A DNA stretch of 64,000 nt from an uncultured Bacteroidales bacterium (GTDB lineage Bacteria > Bacteroidota > Bacteroidia > Bacteroidales > UBA932), in the NCBI GenBank assembly GCA_934695325.1, contig CAKUVD010000009.1, forward strand, positions 62,001 through 126,000. Reading direction: 5' to 3'. The notes beneath the pieces were generated by a model. It did not search any database and was not told the origin of the DNA. It saw nothing but the letters and a program-made list of their open reading frames with translations. Of this stretch, positions 36,464 to 46,480 are shown in pieces (position 1 is the first letter of the stretch; every line of letters starts with the position of its first letter). The translations under genes were made by a program, and so were the position numbers.

Positions 36464-38230
36464 ATGAAAGACTTTGTCAAGATGACCCTGGCCGTGATAT
36501 GCGGCCTGTTCATTATGGGATTCATAGGATTCTTCCTGTTCTTCGGGTTCATCGGAGCACTGGCGTCCATCGGGAACGAGACCCCGACAATACCGCGCTC
36601 CGGGGTGCTCGATATGAACCTCAGCAAGATAGTTATGTCCGAACAGACGCAGGATGTGAACCCGATGGCCAGGCTCCAGGGCGACGAAACCACATCAGTA
36701 GGTATGTGGGACGCCGTAAGGGCCATAAAGAGAGCAGAATCCGACCCTGCCGTGCAGTACATCTACCTGAGACCTGAAGGATTCAGCGCAGGAATCGCAC
36801 AGATGGAAGAACTGAGGCAGGCTCTATGCGACTTCAGGAAAAGCGGGAAAGCAGTCGTAGCCTACATAGAGAACCCAACCACGGGCGCATACTACCTCGC
36901 CTCCGCAGCAGACAAGATCTATATGGGAAGCTACTGCGGCGGCACCAGTATGATGACCGGTATAGGCACTCAGATGTTCTTCCTCAAGGACCTTCTCGAC
37001 AAGTTCGGAGTCAATGTCCAGCTCATACGCCACGGCAAGTACAAGTCTGCGGGCGAGATGTACATAAAGAACAAGCCGAGCGAGGAGAACCTGGAGCAGA
37101 ACCAGGAGATGATAAACTCCATCTGGAGAAACCTAGCCTCAAGGATATGCGAGAGCCGTGAAGTTTCCGAAACCCAGCTCGACAGCCTTATCGACAATCT
37201 CTGCCTCACGACCCCTCAGGATTTCCTGAAGTACTCGCTCGTGGACGAACTCCTTTCCAAAGAGGAGCTCAAGGACAAGCTCACGGCTCTAGCCGTGGAG
37301 GAGAAGTTCAGCGACCTCAAGATGATACCGTTCACTGATTACGTGGCCGCTGCCATCGCCGACCGCATCGTTTCCAAGAAGAAGATAGCCATCATCTTCG
37401 CGGAAGGAGAGATCGTGGACGGCGATGCAAGCCAGCAGGTGGCAGGAGACAGGTTCGCATCACTCATAGCCGACGTGAGGGCGGACTCCACGGTCAAGGC
37501 AATAGTGCTCCGCGTCGCATCCCCGGGAGGAAGCGTCCTCGCATCGGAGAAGATAAAGAACGAAATCGACCTCACCCGCAAGGTAAAGCCTGTCGTAGCC
37601 TCTTATGGCGACTATGCCGCATCCGGCGGATACTGGATTTCAAACGCCTGTGACAAGGTGTTCTCTGACCCGTCCACCCTCACCGGTTCCATCGGAGTGT
37701 TCAGTATGATCCCAGACTTCAGCAAGACAGCGAAAGACATTCTCAATGTAGGCGTGACATCTGTCGGTTCCAGCCGACACAGTGACATGTTCTCTATGAT
37801 ACGCCCTCTTGACGAACAGGAAGTGGCATATATGCAGAAATCCGTGAACGACATATACGGAGCTTTTCTTGCCAATGTATCCGCCGGACGAGGAATGACC
37901 ACGGAGGCCGTGGATGAAATCGCCCAGGGACGTGTCTGGACAGGTGCTGATGCACTTAAGATAGGTCTCGTGGATGAACTCGGCACCCTTACAGATGCTG
38001 TGACATACATAGCCGCAGCCAAAGGAGACGCCGACATAGAGAACTGGCAGATAGACTGCTATCCTAAGCCTCAGACGATTCTGGAGATGATTATGGAATC
38101 TCTCACAGGCTCTTCCTATGCACTTGCCGGAACCCCGTTCGAGTCCGTCGAGAAAGCCTACAGAGCCTGGGACTGGAACTCGTCAGAGAAGATTTACGCA
38201 AGAATGCCTTACGTTATGGAAATCAAATAA
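36464..38230 (+). CDS. sppA: Signal peptide peptidase SppA (long, two-domain form)
   Basis: 588 residues, the length of the long E. coli-type form. A membrane anchor lies at about 9-30. Two ClpP-fold halves follow; the second half (residues about 310-560) carries the catalytic Ser in GDYAASGGYWISNACD and the GSIGVFSM strand, and the first half holds the partner Lys region (RHGKYKSAGEMY). It degrades signal peptides left in the membrane. Its stop overlaps that of tilS (convergent) by 8 bases. Confidence 0.9.
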   Translation: MKDFVKMTLAVICGLFIMGFIGFFLFFGFIGALASIGNETPTIPRSGVLDMNLSKIVMSEQTQDVNPMARLQGDETTSVGMWDAVRAIKRAESDPAVQYIYLRPEGFSAGIAQMEELRQALCDFRKSGKAVVAYIENPTTGAYYLASAADKIYMGSYCGGTSMMTGIGTQMFFLKDLLDKFGVNVQLIRHGKYKSAGEMYIKNKPSEENLEQNQEMINSIWRNLASRICESREVSETQLDSLIDNLCLTTPQDFLKYSLVDELLSKEELKDKLTALAVEEKFSDLKMIPFTDYVAAAIADRIVSKKKIAIIFAEGEIVDGDASQQVAGDRFASLIADVRADSTVKAIVLRVASPGGSVLASEKIKNEIDLTRKVKPVVASYGDYAASGGYWISNACDKVFSDPSTLTGSIGVFSMIPDFSKTAKDILNVGVTSVGSSRHSDMFSMIRPLDEQEVAYMQKSVNDIYGAFLANVSAGRGMTTEAVDEIAQGRVWTGADALKIGLVDELGTLTDAVTYIAAAKGDADIENWQIDCYPKPQTILEMIMESLTGSSYALAGTPFESVEKAYRAWDWNSSEKIYARMPYVMEIK

Positions 38231-39719
38231 TCGACACAGAAAGACAGACAAGCGACGAAGTGCCCGGCCCCGCCTTGACAGCTTCGTCAATACGACACCA
38301 GAACCTGCCGGAAGCATAGCCACAGACACCTGCGACGTGCTCACCGGCAGGACTTTTATCATCCAGGCTCCGATTCAATGCAGGAAGCACCACCACCAAG
38401 GCATCCGACTTTTCGTCAATGCTGAGTTTCAGATCCGTAAACAGGTCGCTGAGTTTCTTCCGCCCGCGAGTGCCTATCGGACGCATCCAGTCACCGCTGC
38501 GCCACCCCCTGACCAGGAACGGACAGGCCAATGCTGATGAGTCCGCCGCCAAAACCGATTCGGAGGCCAGCCTACGAGCCTGCGCAACAGCATTCTCCCC
38601 AGCCTCCGATACAGACACATTGATTCTATGTCCGCCGAACATATATTCCGAAGATCCTTCTATGACAATGCATACATCATTTTCAGAGATAATGTCTCGC
38701 CTCTGAATCCCTGCCAAATGAACAGGGATACGTCCAGCAGCCCTTTTCACGACGATTTCCCTCCCGGATGTCAGAATCCTGTAGCCCTGTGACCGGAACT
38801 CCCTGCCTGAAAAAGTCCCGCCAGACTCGACAAGCCGTATCACGGCGTCCAGGCTCCCCGCTTTGAACCCATACGGCTCAAGAAGGCGGAACAGGACATA
38901 CTCCCAATGTATTTCAGCCCTGAGAGCATCTGCATTGACACGCAGGCACTCATCGCCGGTCACATCAGCATTGACCCTGGCCGCAACGGACTTGAAATAG
39001 TCCTCAGCGATGGCGTTTTCCTGCGTGAAGATGCGCATCTCGCGAGAGAACGTCCGCAGGAACGACGGATTCAGTTCATCGAAGACAGGGAACACCCTGT
39101 GTCTGATGCAATTACGTTTATAGACAGTCTCCTCGTTAGTCCTGTCATTATGATACTCCAACGAATGGGCGCTTACATATTCCGATATCTGAGCCCTGGT
39201 GAATGACAGGAGAGGTCTTATAAGGCGTACACCTGACAGATCCTTCTGAGATACTGCGACCTCTGATACAGGCCTCATCCCCGAGATTCCGCGAAGCCCC
39301 GTGCCGCGCAACAAGTTGAGCATCAAAGTCTCAGCATTGTCATTCGCATTGTGGGCCACACTTACTGCATAGTATCCGTTTTCCACGCAAAGGCCGGCGA
39401 ACCAGTCATATCGCAGTTCTCTAGCCGCCATCTCGATGCTCAATGAGTGTTCCGACGCATAGCCTTCAGTATCGAAATCAGCCTTGTGAAAGCGGAGTCC
39501 GTTACGCAAAGCCCATTCACGCACAAGTTCTTCGTCTGAGTCACTCTCCTCGCCGCGAAGATGAAAGTTGCAATGCGCTATGGCAATGTGCGGATGCACG
39601 GAACTGTTCAGGAACAGATTCGCCATACATACCGAATCAATCCCCCCGCTTACAGCAAGAAGGGCTGTCTCCCCTTTCGGAAGCAGCCCCTCTATGATTT
39701 TATCAAACGCTTTCTGCAT
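38223..39719 (-). CDS. tilS: tRNA(Ile)-lysidine synthase
   Basis: 498 residues. The PP-loop ALLAVSGGIDSVCM leads an N-type ATP pyrophosphatase domain with HCNFHLRGEESDSDEE and NANDNAETLMLNLLRGTGLRGI, the TilS signature. A C-terminal recognition domain follows (about 330-498). TilS changes C34 of tRNA-Ile2 to lysidine so that it reads AUA codons. The start is 6 bases after the DUF3078 gene stop, so it may share its transcript and any upstream length switch. Convergent with sppA. Confidence 0.9.
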   Translation of the reverse strand: MQKAFDKIIEGLLPKGETALLAVSGGIDSVCMANLFLNSSVHPHIAIAHCNFHLRGEESDSDEELVREWALRNGLRFHKADFDTEGYASEHSLSIEMAARELRYDWFAGLCVENGYYAVSVAHNANDNAETLMLNLLRGTGLRGISGMRPVSEVAVSQKDLSGVRLIRPLLSFTRAQISEYVSAHSLEYHNDRTNEETVYKRNCIRHRVFPVFDELNPSFLRTFSREMRIFTQENAIAEDYFKSVAARVNADVTGDECLRVNADALRAEIHWEYVLFRLLEPYGFKAGSLDAVIRLVESGGTFSGREFRSQGYRILTSGREIVVKRAAGRIPVHLAGIQRRDIISENDVCIVIEGSSEYMFGGHRINVSVSEAGENAVAQARRLASESVLAADSSALACPFLVRGWRSGDWMRPIGTRGRKKLSDLFTDLKLSIDEKSDALVVVLPALNRSLDDKSPAGEHVAGVCGYASGRFWCRIDEAVKAGPGTSSLVCLSVSII

Positions 39720-39725
39720 AATGTC

Positions 39726-40883
39726 TTACGATCTCTTCCGCGAAGCGATGGTATATGAGAAGCCGAATGCAAACGACTCCTTGAACTGTATCATCTTGCG
39801 TCCATCCGGATATTTCTTGAGAGTCTTGTCCGTCTTCACCAGGATCTTGTCGTCATAGATGAGGTTGGTGGTGAGAGTCAAGGAGAAATATCTGGCGATC
39901 TTCCAGTCGAACCTGTTGTCCCAGTTCACTCGTATGTTCTGTGGCTTGTCAAGATAGTCGGAGAAAAGGACAAGCTGTGACGTATATTTGAAGTTGTCAT
40001 TGATCTGAAGTTTTCCATCTATCTTCAGCTGGGCACCGAACTCGAATCTGGCCGACCTATATGCCGAACCGTCATCTTTAGCGGCCACGAAACTGTCATA
40101 AGCTATCTTGTCCGCGCCCGCGAGCGCCGCAATCTCTTCCGCCGACATACCGTCATATCTGTCATATTTCTTCTTGAGATCCATACTGTATGACTTTCTA
40201 AGCGCCTCGTCCGTCACCACGACAAAGCCTCCGGTGAGAGGGGCGATATTGACAGTAAGCCATTTGGTAGGAACCCAGTCAATACCGAGTGCCACGTTGG
40301 TGTATGCCGGTGACATAAACCCGGATTTCTGCTTGCGATTAGCCTTCCAGTCGCTCTTTCCCGGTTCCCAGTCATCCCCCGCCCCGTCAGGCTTGGACGG
40401 AGTAGGATAATTGTAGCTGTCCGTGAACTGAGACTTGAAGTTGAACTGTGCGGAATAATTCAATGACTTGGCAGCCTTGTATCCGAACTTGCCTTCATAA
40501 TAGATACGGTCATCACTTTTCTGGATGAACGGCTTGTCCTCGGAATAAAGGAAGCCGTAATCCAGCTGAAGACGGTTATTGAAGAACAGTTCGTCCTTCT
40601 TATAGTTGGCGTTGGCGTCAATGAATGATTTGAGGGTAACGCTGTTATATCCTCCGGCGGCCCAATTGGTGAGACTGGTCTGGCCGAAATCGATCTTGGT
40701 GAGGAGAGAGTTAGTCCAATACCTCGGCCGAGCAGTCTTCACCTCAGCCTCAGGAGCATCCGCAATCGCCTTGGCGGCCTCCTCAGCCGCTTTCTGCGCA
40801 TCCGTTATATCCTGCGCTGACGCTGACAGAACCGTCAATGTCAATGCTGACAGGCACATCAAGGCTCTTGTTATCATTTTCAT
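39726..40883 (-). CDS. DUF3078 outer-membrane beta-barrel protein
   Basis: About 385 residues from MKMITRALMCLS. A signal peptide ends near AQD. A short Ala-rich helix precedes the barrel domain of DUF3078: FGQTSLTNWAAGGYNSVTL, many alternating strands with Tyr/Phe caps, and an ending FAFGFSYTIASRKRS. DUF3078 proteins are Bacteroidota outer-membrane barrels with no defined role; the family name is from memory. The start lies just after a C9-A13 homopolymer (minus-strand reading), so length change there could alter expression. proS is upstream and tilS is 6 bases downstream. Confidence 0.8.
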   Translation of the reverse strand: MKMITRALMCLSALTLTVLSASAQDITDAQKAAEEAAKAIADAPEAEVKTARPRYWTNSLLTKIDFGQTSLTNWAAGGYNSVTLKSFIDANANYKKDELFFNNRLQLDYGFLYSEDKPFIQKSDDRIYYEGKFGYKAAKSLNYSAQFNFKSQFTDSYNYPTPSKPDGAGDDWEPGKSDWKANRKQKSGFMSPAYTNVALGIDWVPTKWLTVNIAPLTGGFVVVTDEALRKSYSMDLKKKYDRYDGMSAEEIAALAGADKIAYDSFVAAKDDGSAYRSARFEFGAQLKIDGKLQINDNFKYTSQLVLFSDYLDKPQNIRVNWDNRFDWKIARYFSLTLTTNLIYDDKILVKTDKTLKKYPDGRKMIQFKESFAFGFSYTIASRKRS

Positions 40884-40892
40884 TGATGTATC

Positions 40893-40914
40893 TTTTTTTT
40901 TTTTTGGGGGGGGG
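40893..40914 (-). repeat. C9-A13 homopolymer tract before the DUF3078 gene
   Basis: On the plus strand it is T13 (40893-40905) then G9 (40906-40914); read in the gene's direction it is C9 followed by A13, 9 bases before the ATG at 40883. It fills most of the 56-base gap to proS. Confidence 0.9.
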
Positions 40915-40939
40915 CATAGGCCCGGTTCATTAAAAGAAA

Positions 40940-42418
40940 TCAATATGCTATGGCGAACACGACTCTCTCGTGAGAAGGCTTGCCAGAGTATATGTCCACT
41001 CCTTCTTCCTTGCATACGACACTGTCCACAGGGATGCAACGGATCGTAGCCTTGGTCTCGTCCTTTATCTTCTGCTCGGTCTCAGCCGTGCCGTCCCAGT
41101 GGCAGAGAAGGAACTTGCCCTGGGTGATCCTCTCCTTGAACTCGTCCCAGGAATCGCATTTCTCGATTCTGGTCTCCCTGAAGTCGATGGCTTTCTGGTA
41201 GATGTTCTTCTGAATGTCCACGAGCAGATCCTCTATGTACTTGTCCACGCCTTCGAGGGAGACTGTCTTCTTCTCGAGCGTGTCGCGGCGGTGAACCTCC
41301 ACAGTGTCGTTCTGGAGGTCGCGGGCTCCGATGGCGAGCCTTACAGGGACGCCTTTCAACTCCCACTCTGCGAACTTGAATCCAGGCCTGAGCGTATCAC
41401 GGTCATCGATCTTAACGGAATGGCCTGCGGCCTCGAGCGCTGACTTGATCTGATTCATCTTCTCGATGATGGCAGCGTGCTCCTCATCTGTCTTATAGAT
41501 AGGCACCATAACGACCTCGATAGGTGCGAGAGCCGGTGGAAGCACCAGGCCGTTGTCGTCGCCGTGGGCCATTATCAATGCTCCCATAAGTCTCGTGGAC
41601 ACGCCCCAGGAAGTAGCCCAGACGTACTGCTGCTGGCCTTCCTTGTCAGTATATTTCACATCGAAAGACTTGGCGAAGTTCTGTCCAAGGAAGTGCGAAG
41701 TTCCTGACTGCAGGGCTTTTCCATCCTGCATCATTGCCTCGATGGTAAGAGTGTCCAGTGCACCTGCGAATCTTTCGTTAGGGCTCTTGTGACCCACGAT
41801 GACAGGCAGGGCCATATAGTTCCTTGCGAAATCGGCATATACGTGAACCATCCTGACAGCCTCTTCCTGTGCTTCCTGTGCTGTGGCGTGAGCCGTATGG
41901 CCCTCCTGCCAGAGGAATTCCGCCGTGCGGAGGAACAGCCTCGTGCGCATCTCCCATCTCACGACGTTCGCCCACTGGTTGCACATAATAGGGAGATCCC
42001 TCCAGGACTTGATCCAGTTCTTGTATGTGCTCCAGATTATGGTCTCGGAGGTAGGTCTCACGATGAGTTCTTCTTCGAGCTTGGATGAAGGATCGACTAC
42101 GACGCCGTTTCCGTCAGGGTCGTTCATAAGGCGATGATGGGTGACGACAGCGCATTCCTTCGCGAATCCCGCCACGTGCTCAGCCTCACGGCTGAAGAAC
42201 GACTTAGGGATGAAGAGAGGGAAATAGGCATTGACCGCCCCAGTCTCCTTGAATTTCTTGTCCAGGATATGCTGCATCTTCTCCCATATCGCATACCCAT
42301 AAGGTTTTATGACCATACAGCCTCTGACCGGAGACTGTTCTGCGAGATCCGCCTTGACTACCAGGTCGTTATACCACTGTGAATAGTTAACCGACCTCTT
42401 GGTTATCTGATCTGCCAT
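40940..42418 (-). CDS. proS: Prolyl-tRNA synthetase (short, archaeal/eukaryal-like form)
   Basis: About 492 residues from [18 protein letters not shown] at 42418. Class II motifs are present ([29 protein letters not shown], motif 2; [18 protein letters not shown], motif 3). The C-terminal zinc-type extension and the absence of the YbaK-like editing insert mark the archaeal-like ProRS used by Bacteroidota. It charges tRNA-Pro. A longer upstream start would run through the structured leader and is rejected. Confidence 0.93.
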   Translation of the reverse strand: MADQITKRSVNYSQWYNDLVVKADLAEQSPVRGCMVIKPYGYAIWEKMQHILDKKFKETGAVNAYFPLFIPKSFFSREAEHVAGFAKECAVVTHHRLMNDPDGNGVVVDPSSKLEEELIVRPTSETIIWSTYKNWIKSWRDLPIMCNQWANVVRWEMRTRLFLRTAEFLWQEGHTAHATAQEAQEEAVRMVHVYADFARNYMALPVIVGHKSPNERFAGALDTLTIEAMMQDGKALQSGTSHFLGQNFAKSFDVKYTDKEGQQQYVWATSWGVSTRLMGALIMAHGDDNGLVLPPALAPIEVVMVPIYKTDEEHAAIIEKMNQIKSALEAAGHSVKIDDRDTLRPGFKFAEWELKGVPVRLAIGARDLQNDTVEVHRRDTLEKKTVSLEGVDKYIEDLLVDIQKNIYQKAIDFRETRIEKCDSWDEFKERITQGKFLLCHWDGTAETEQKIKDETKATIRCIPVDSVVCKEEGVDIYSGKPSHERVVFAIAY

Positions 42419-42637
42419 CTTTTTACACGTCTTAAGTTCTGCGGGATTTCCAGGATCCCGCACTATAAAATACTTGTTGGCAGGCACCTGGCCGCCGCCA
42501 TCTGACAGTATAGGGCCGTCTATTGTTTTTCAGACGTTTTTTCCCTAAACTTGCAATAATTTCCGCTTCCCGCGATTTATATGCAGGTACGGAAATTGCA
42601 ACGACCTGCAAAATTGCACGCAAAGTGCACAAAGATA
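42419..42637 (-). promoter_or_regulatory. proS promoter and structured leader
   Basis: The -7 box TATCTTTG (42630-42637, minus) starts a leader of about 210 bases with two hairpins: GCAGGT/ACCTGC (about 42582-42609) and GCGGGAT/ATCCCGC (42441-42447, 42455-42461). The second ends 22 bases before the ATG. No riboswitch or T-box motif is recognised. Confidence 0.45.
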
Positions 42638-42668
42638 CAAACTTTTTAACAATATAGGAGGTCCGATT

Positions 42669-44105
42669 ATGAAAACTGACATCTTGATCCTGTCCGGAAT
42701 GCTGATGGTTCTGTCAGCGTGCGGGACGACGTCACAATATGCGTCCAGGCAAGAGTTTCAGGACGGTTTCTACGGCAGGCCTGTAAATGCTGAGAGCAAA
42801 GCGGCCGCAGAGGCTTCCCGTGACAAAGTCCAGGAACTTGTCAAAGAGACTGAGGGATCCAGGCTTTTCGTGAAGTCAGGACAGACTGACACACTTTTCA
42901 TCCCCGAGAATATGTCAGCAACTCTCAAGCTTGACAAGCAGGACGGTGGTACGACAGTGAGTGTCACCACGACACCTGCATATTCATTGTACCCGGACTC
43001 TTATGCAGCAGGATTCGCAGCAGGCTGGGCCTCATCCTACTGGCCTGGTCCGTACTGGAACACTTGGGCGTCACCATACCGTATGTCGTGGTATTGGGGT
43101 GCGAATCCATATTATTACTCAGGAATATATTGGAACGACTGGTACTGGAGAGACCCGTGGTACTGGGATTCCTGGTATTGGGGGGATCCGTGGTATTGGG
43201 GCCCAAGCTACAGATGGGCCTGGCATTACGATCCGTGGTATCACGACCCGTGGCACTGCCATCCGGGACACCATCACCACTGGCCTGGCGATGCTCCAGG
43301 CTATAGGGACAATGGCTTCTATTGGGGCAGCCGCACCCAGACGGCCGGGCTCGGAAGGACTGACGGCATCGGCGCCACGTCCACAAGCGTAAGAAGAAGC
43401 GGCGGAATGTCTTCCGGTTCAGCCATAAGGAGGACAGACTCCGGAACTCCGTCACATTCAGGAAGCAGGACGGCGTCGTCATCCCTCACATCTGTACGTA
43501 GGGTGTCTTCGTCATCTTCCGTAAGGGGCGGCACTGCATCTTCAGCCCGCACAGGCGCGTCATCAGGAAGCGTCAGGACATCAGCCGGTTCCGCAGTCAG
43601 GACTTCCACAGGGACAGCTATGAGAAGTTCCGGTTCAACCGCCTCATCTTCAGCATACAAGACTTCAGGCTCCGGAGCGTCATCGTCGTATGGAAGACCG
43701 GCCGGTTCCGCATATCGTTCATCAGCGAGCACATCATACAGCAGGCCTGCCGGTTCAGGGCAGACGGCCGCCGGCCAAGTCTATAGAAGGCCGGCCAATT
43801 CCCAGTCCACAGGTTCTTCATATAGAGGAAGCGGGGCATCTACCAGTTCATCGTCATACGGAAGCGGATACAGAAGTTCTGCAAGTTCAGGATATGAAAG
43901 CGGGAGCTCTTCGTCATACAGAAGCTCTTCGAGCAGCTCGTCTTACAGAAGTTCATCCAGCGGGCAGTCATACAGAAGCTCTTCGTCCGGCTCCACTTAT
44001 AGAAGCAGCGGATCTTCATTCGGAGGAAGCTCATCTTCGTCATACAGGAGTTCAGGTGGGTCATCATATTCCGGCGGGGGCAGCGGCACAGTGCGCAGAC
44101 GCTAA
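42669..44105 (+). CDS. Lipoprotein with Trp/Tyr/His-rich block and long Ser-Tyr-Arg tail
   Basis: 478 residues with a lipoprotein signal (LILSGMLMVLSAC). An ordinary N-domain (about 20-105) is followed by a block at about 110-215 very rich in Trp, Tyr, Asp and His (repeated DPWYW, HDPWH, HHHH). The remaining about 250 residues are low-complexity Ser/Gly/Tyr/Arg with repeated SSYRSS units. The base composition of the tail is in line with its residue use. It precedes an OmpP1-type porin by 28 bases. Possible roles are metal binding, adhesion or matrix formation; the sequence does not decide. I know no family for it. Confidence 0.75.
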   Translation: MKTDILILSGMLMVLSACGTTSQYASRQEFQDGFYGRPVNAESKAAAEASRDKVQELVKETEGSRLFVKSGQTDTLFIPENMSATLKLDKQDGGTTVSVTTTPAYSLYPDSYAAGFAAGWASSYWPGPYWNTWASPYRMSWYWGANPYYYSGIYWNDWYWRDPWYWDSWYWGDPWYWGPSYRWAWHYDPWYHDPWHCHPGHHHHWPGDAPGYRDNGFYWGSRTQTAGLGRTDGIGATSTSVRRSGGMSSGSAIRRTDSGTPSHSGSRTASSSLTSVRRVSSSSSVRGGTASSARTGASSGSVRTSAGSAVRTSTGTAMRSSGSTASSSAYKTSGSGASSSYGRPAGSAYRSSASTSYSRPAGSGQTAAGQVYRRPANSQSTGSSYRGSGASTSSSSYGSGYRSSASSGYESGSSSSYRSSSSSSSYRSSSSGQSYRSSSSGSTYRSSGSSFGGSSSSSYRSSGGSSYSGGGSGTVRRR

Positions 44106-44133
44106 CTAACTCCATCATAATAATTATCCAGAA

Positions 44134-45801
44134 ATGAAAATGAAAAAGACAATCCCGACAATGCTGCTCATTGCAGCCTTTGCGGCAAATGCCGGAGCGC
44201 AGACCGTAGCGGATGCGCTCAGGTTCGGCGATAACAATTATTACGGAACAGCAAGATCCATCTCGATGGGGAATGCTTTCACCGCACTCGGAGGAGATCT
44301 CGGTTCCATAACTATAAATCCGGCAGGCTCGGCAGTGAACAATTTCTCACAGGTCACTGTCACCCCGAACCTCAGCATAATATCGTCAAGTGCGGGCTAT
44401 AACTCAGTCCCCTCACAGTCTGACGAATATGGTTCGACAAGCAGCAACAGCGAACTCCGCTTCACCATACCTAATGTCGCTTTCACGCTCAACTACAAGA
44501 CCGGAGCGAAGAGAGGACTGAAAAACATAACATTCGGAGTTATGGCGAATGCCACGTCGAACTATCTGGACAATATGTCCGCAGGGGGCAGGAACGTGGC
44601 CACCACATTTGCCGGTGCGCTCGCATCGCAGATGACAGGCGCCCCTTCGTCGGCATTGAACGGCAAAGACGCATACTACAACACCAATTATCCCTGGAAT
44701 CAGATCACGGTATGGCAGTCCGGAATCGCATCAAACTACGGGAGCCAGAACACAGACTATATCGGTGTCACGGAGAAACTTATAGACAATGGAGACGGCA
44801 CGCAGACCATACAGCTTGCTGACGCAATAGACCAGATGTACGGAAGAAAGGCTCACGGGAACAAGTATGACATCGTGGTGAACTTAGGTATGAATTTCTC
44901 TGACAGGTTCTATGCAGGAGCGAACATAGGCATAGTGTCCATCGACTACAAGAGGAATGAGTATTTCAAGGAATATGCAGCCAATCCTGACAATTTCCTC
45001 ATTGACTACGGAGACGGGAAATCCACTCATTTCAGCGACCTAAGATACCGCTACGCATACGATATGCAGGGCGCAGGCATATACGCCAAGTTCGGCTTCA
45101 TAGCCGTTCCGGTGAACGGACTCAGGATAGGTGCTGCCATCCAGACACCTGCGGCGAATTTCATAACGGAGCATTGGCAGCACGCCGGTGAGACCTACTA
45201 CACAGACAGCGGGTACAATTCAAGCGCCACGTCACCCAAGGGAGAATACAAGTACAAGTTCGTATCTCCCTATAGGTTCAATGTCGGTGTGGCCTATACT
45301 TTCGGTCACATAGGACTTGTCAGCGCCGACTATGAGCTCTGCGATTACAGCACTATGAAGTTCAGGGAGACTGAGACGAATGACAATTCAGTTTTCGACA
45401 AAGGTGTCAATCTGGACATAAAGGACTATGCCGGCCCGGCACATACACTGAGAATCGGAGCCGAGATCAAGCCGGTATCGTCACTGGCCATAAGGGCCGG
45501 GTACAACTTCTCGACATCAGCAGAACGTGACTACAGAATTGTTGAAAAACGAGATAACGCAGGCAATGTTTATACTAAAGAAGAAAAATACACTCCCAAG
45601 GCATATCGTCATTCCTTCTCGGCAGGTGTCGGATACAGTTCCGAGGGTTCATTCTTCTGCGACCTGGCACTCCGCGGGACGAAGTATCCTTATGAATATT
45701 TATATCCGTATGACACCTACATCGACGGCGAGCTGTCTCCGGAGATACGCAACAGCAGAAGGCTGTGGGACATAGCATTCACCTTCGGCTGGAGATTTTA
45801 G
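44134..45801 (+). CDS. OmpP1/FadL/TodX-type outer membrane porin
   Basis: 555 residues with a signal peptide to about AGA-Q. The N-terminal hatch begins ADALRFGDNNYYGTARSISMGNAFTALGGDL, the Bacteroidota OmpP1/FadL pattern, and a 14-strand-type barrel follows with PNVAFTLNYKTG, RFNVGVAYTFGHIG and a final FTFGWRF. These proteins take up hydrophobic molecules such as long-chain fatty acids. It lies 28 bases after the Ser-rich lipoprotein on the same strand; joint export of the two is likely, interaction is not shown. Confidence 0.8.
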   Translation: MKMKKTIPTMLLIAAFAANAGAQTVADALRFGDNNYYGTARSISMGNAFTALGGDLGSITINPAGSAVNNFSQVTVTPNLSIISSSAGYNSVPSQSDEYGSTSSNSELRFTIPNVAFTLNYKTGAKRGLKNITFGVMANATSNYLDNMSAGGRNVATTFAGALASQMTGAPSSALNGKDAYYNTNYPWNQITVWQSGIASNYGSQNTDYIGVTEKLIDNGDGTQTIQLADAIDQMYGRKAHGNKYDIVVNLGMNFSDRFYAGANIGIVSIDYKRNEYFKEYAANPDNFLIDYGDGKSTHFSDLRYRYAYDMQGAGIYAKFGFIAVPVNGLRIGAAIQTPAANFITEHWQHAGETYYTDSGYNSSATSPKGEYKYKFVSPYRFNVGVAYTFGHIGLVSADYELCDYSTMKFRETETNDNSVFDKGVNLDIKDYAGPAHTLRIGAEIKPVSSLAIRAGYNFSTSAERDYRIVEKRDNAGNVYTKEEKYTPKAYRHSFSAGVGYSSEGSFFCDLALRGTKYPYEYLYPYDTYIDGELSPEIRNSRRLWDIAFTFGWRF

Positions 45802-45809
45802 CAAGACAT

Positions 45810-46478
45810 TCAGAGATTCTTGAGCCAGAGGATGGACTCGGGACCTTCATTGAAGAGAAGGTCCATTATGGACAAATCACTCTTAAAGCCATACTTCAGG
45901 GAAAAGACCTGCCAGTATGGCTTTTCCAGTCCCAGGTCTTTCAGTATCGTATTAGGGCGCTTCGGATGTATGATGCCGCGCAGATCCCTTCCATACTGTC
46001 CGTCATTGCGGCTTGAGAATTTATCGGTAAGCCTTATGTCTGCTTCTATCCCTGTCTTCTTCAGAAAGAACTTCAGCAGCTCCATATTCAGGTCGAAAAG
46101 ACATTCGTGATGCCGGTCAAGTATGGCGAACATATCATCCTTATAGTAATCAAACCAGGCGGAGGACTCGTATGCTGATGTTATGGCCCTCTTCATACGC
46201 ATAAGCCACGGCACTGACCAGTCTATCTTCAGACGTGTTATGGGCAGCGAATATGTCCCGTTCTCGTGTACTACAGGTACGGACAATGCCTCCACTCCCC
46301 CGGCGGCATATATGCGGCAGCGATTCCTGTATGACTGTTTCTGATAATTCTCTGACGCTTCAATATATACTGCGGCCGGTATAAACGAGTTTACCCTGCC
46401 AGGAGACAGGGTAAATTCTTCAGCTATCGCCGCAAAATATGATACGGGCGGCAGGAACGCTGTCTCAAGCAGGATCAC
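45810..46478 (-). CDS. WbqC-family protein
   Basis: 222 residues with the WbqC pattern: ETAFLPPVSYFAAI at the start, SYRNRCRIYAAGGVEALSVPV (RxRI...G...L.VPV) and ITSAYESSAWFDYYKDDM. The family occurs in O-antigen and lipid A loci and has no proven reaction. It follows lpxA by 2 bases, so it is the last gene of the lpxC-lpxA-wbqC group. Confidence 0.82.
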   Translation of the reverse strand: MILLETAFLPPVSYFAAIAEEFTLSPGRVNSFIPAAVYIEASENYQKQSYRNRCRIYAAGGVEALSVPVVHENGTYSLPITRLKIDWSVPWLMRMKRAITSAYESSAWFDYYKDDMFAILDRHHECLFDLNMELLKFFLKKTGIEADIRLTDKFSSRNDGQYGRDLRGIIHPKRPNTILKDLGLEKPYWQVFSLKYGFKSDLSIMDLLFNEGPESILWLKNL

Positions 46479-46480
46479 GG

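Noticed and set aside
43600-44109. Repeated tail units as a CRISPR array or DNA repeat region
   Set aside because: The repeats are codon-level (Ser-Tyr-Arg) inside one long frame, units vary in length and there are no spacers of even size.
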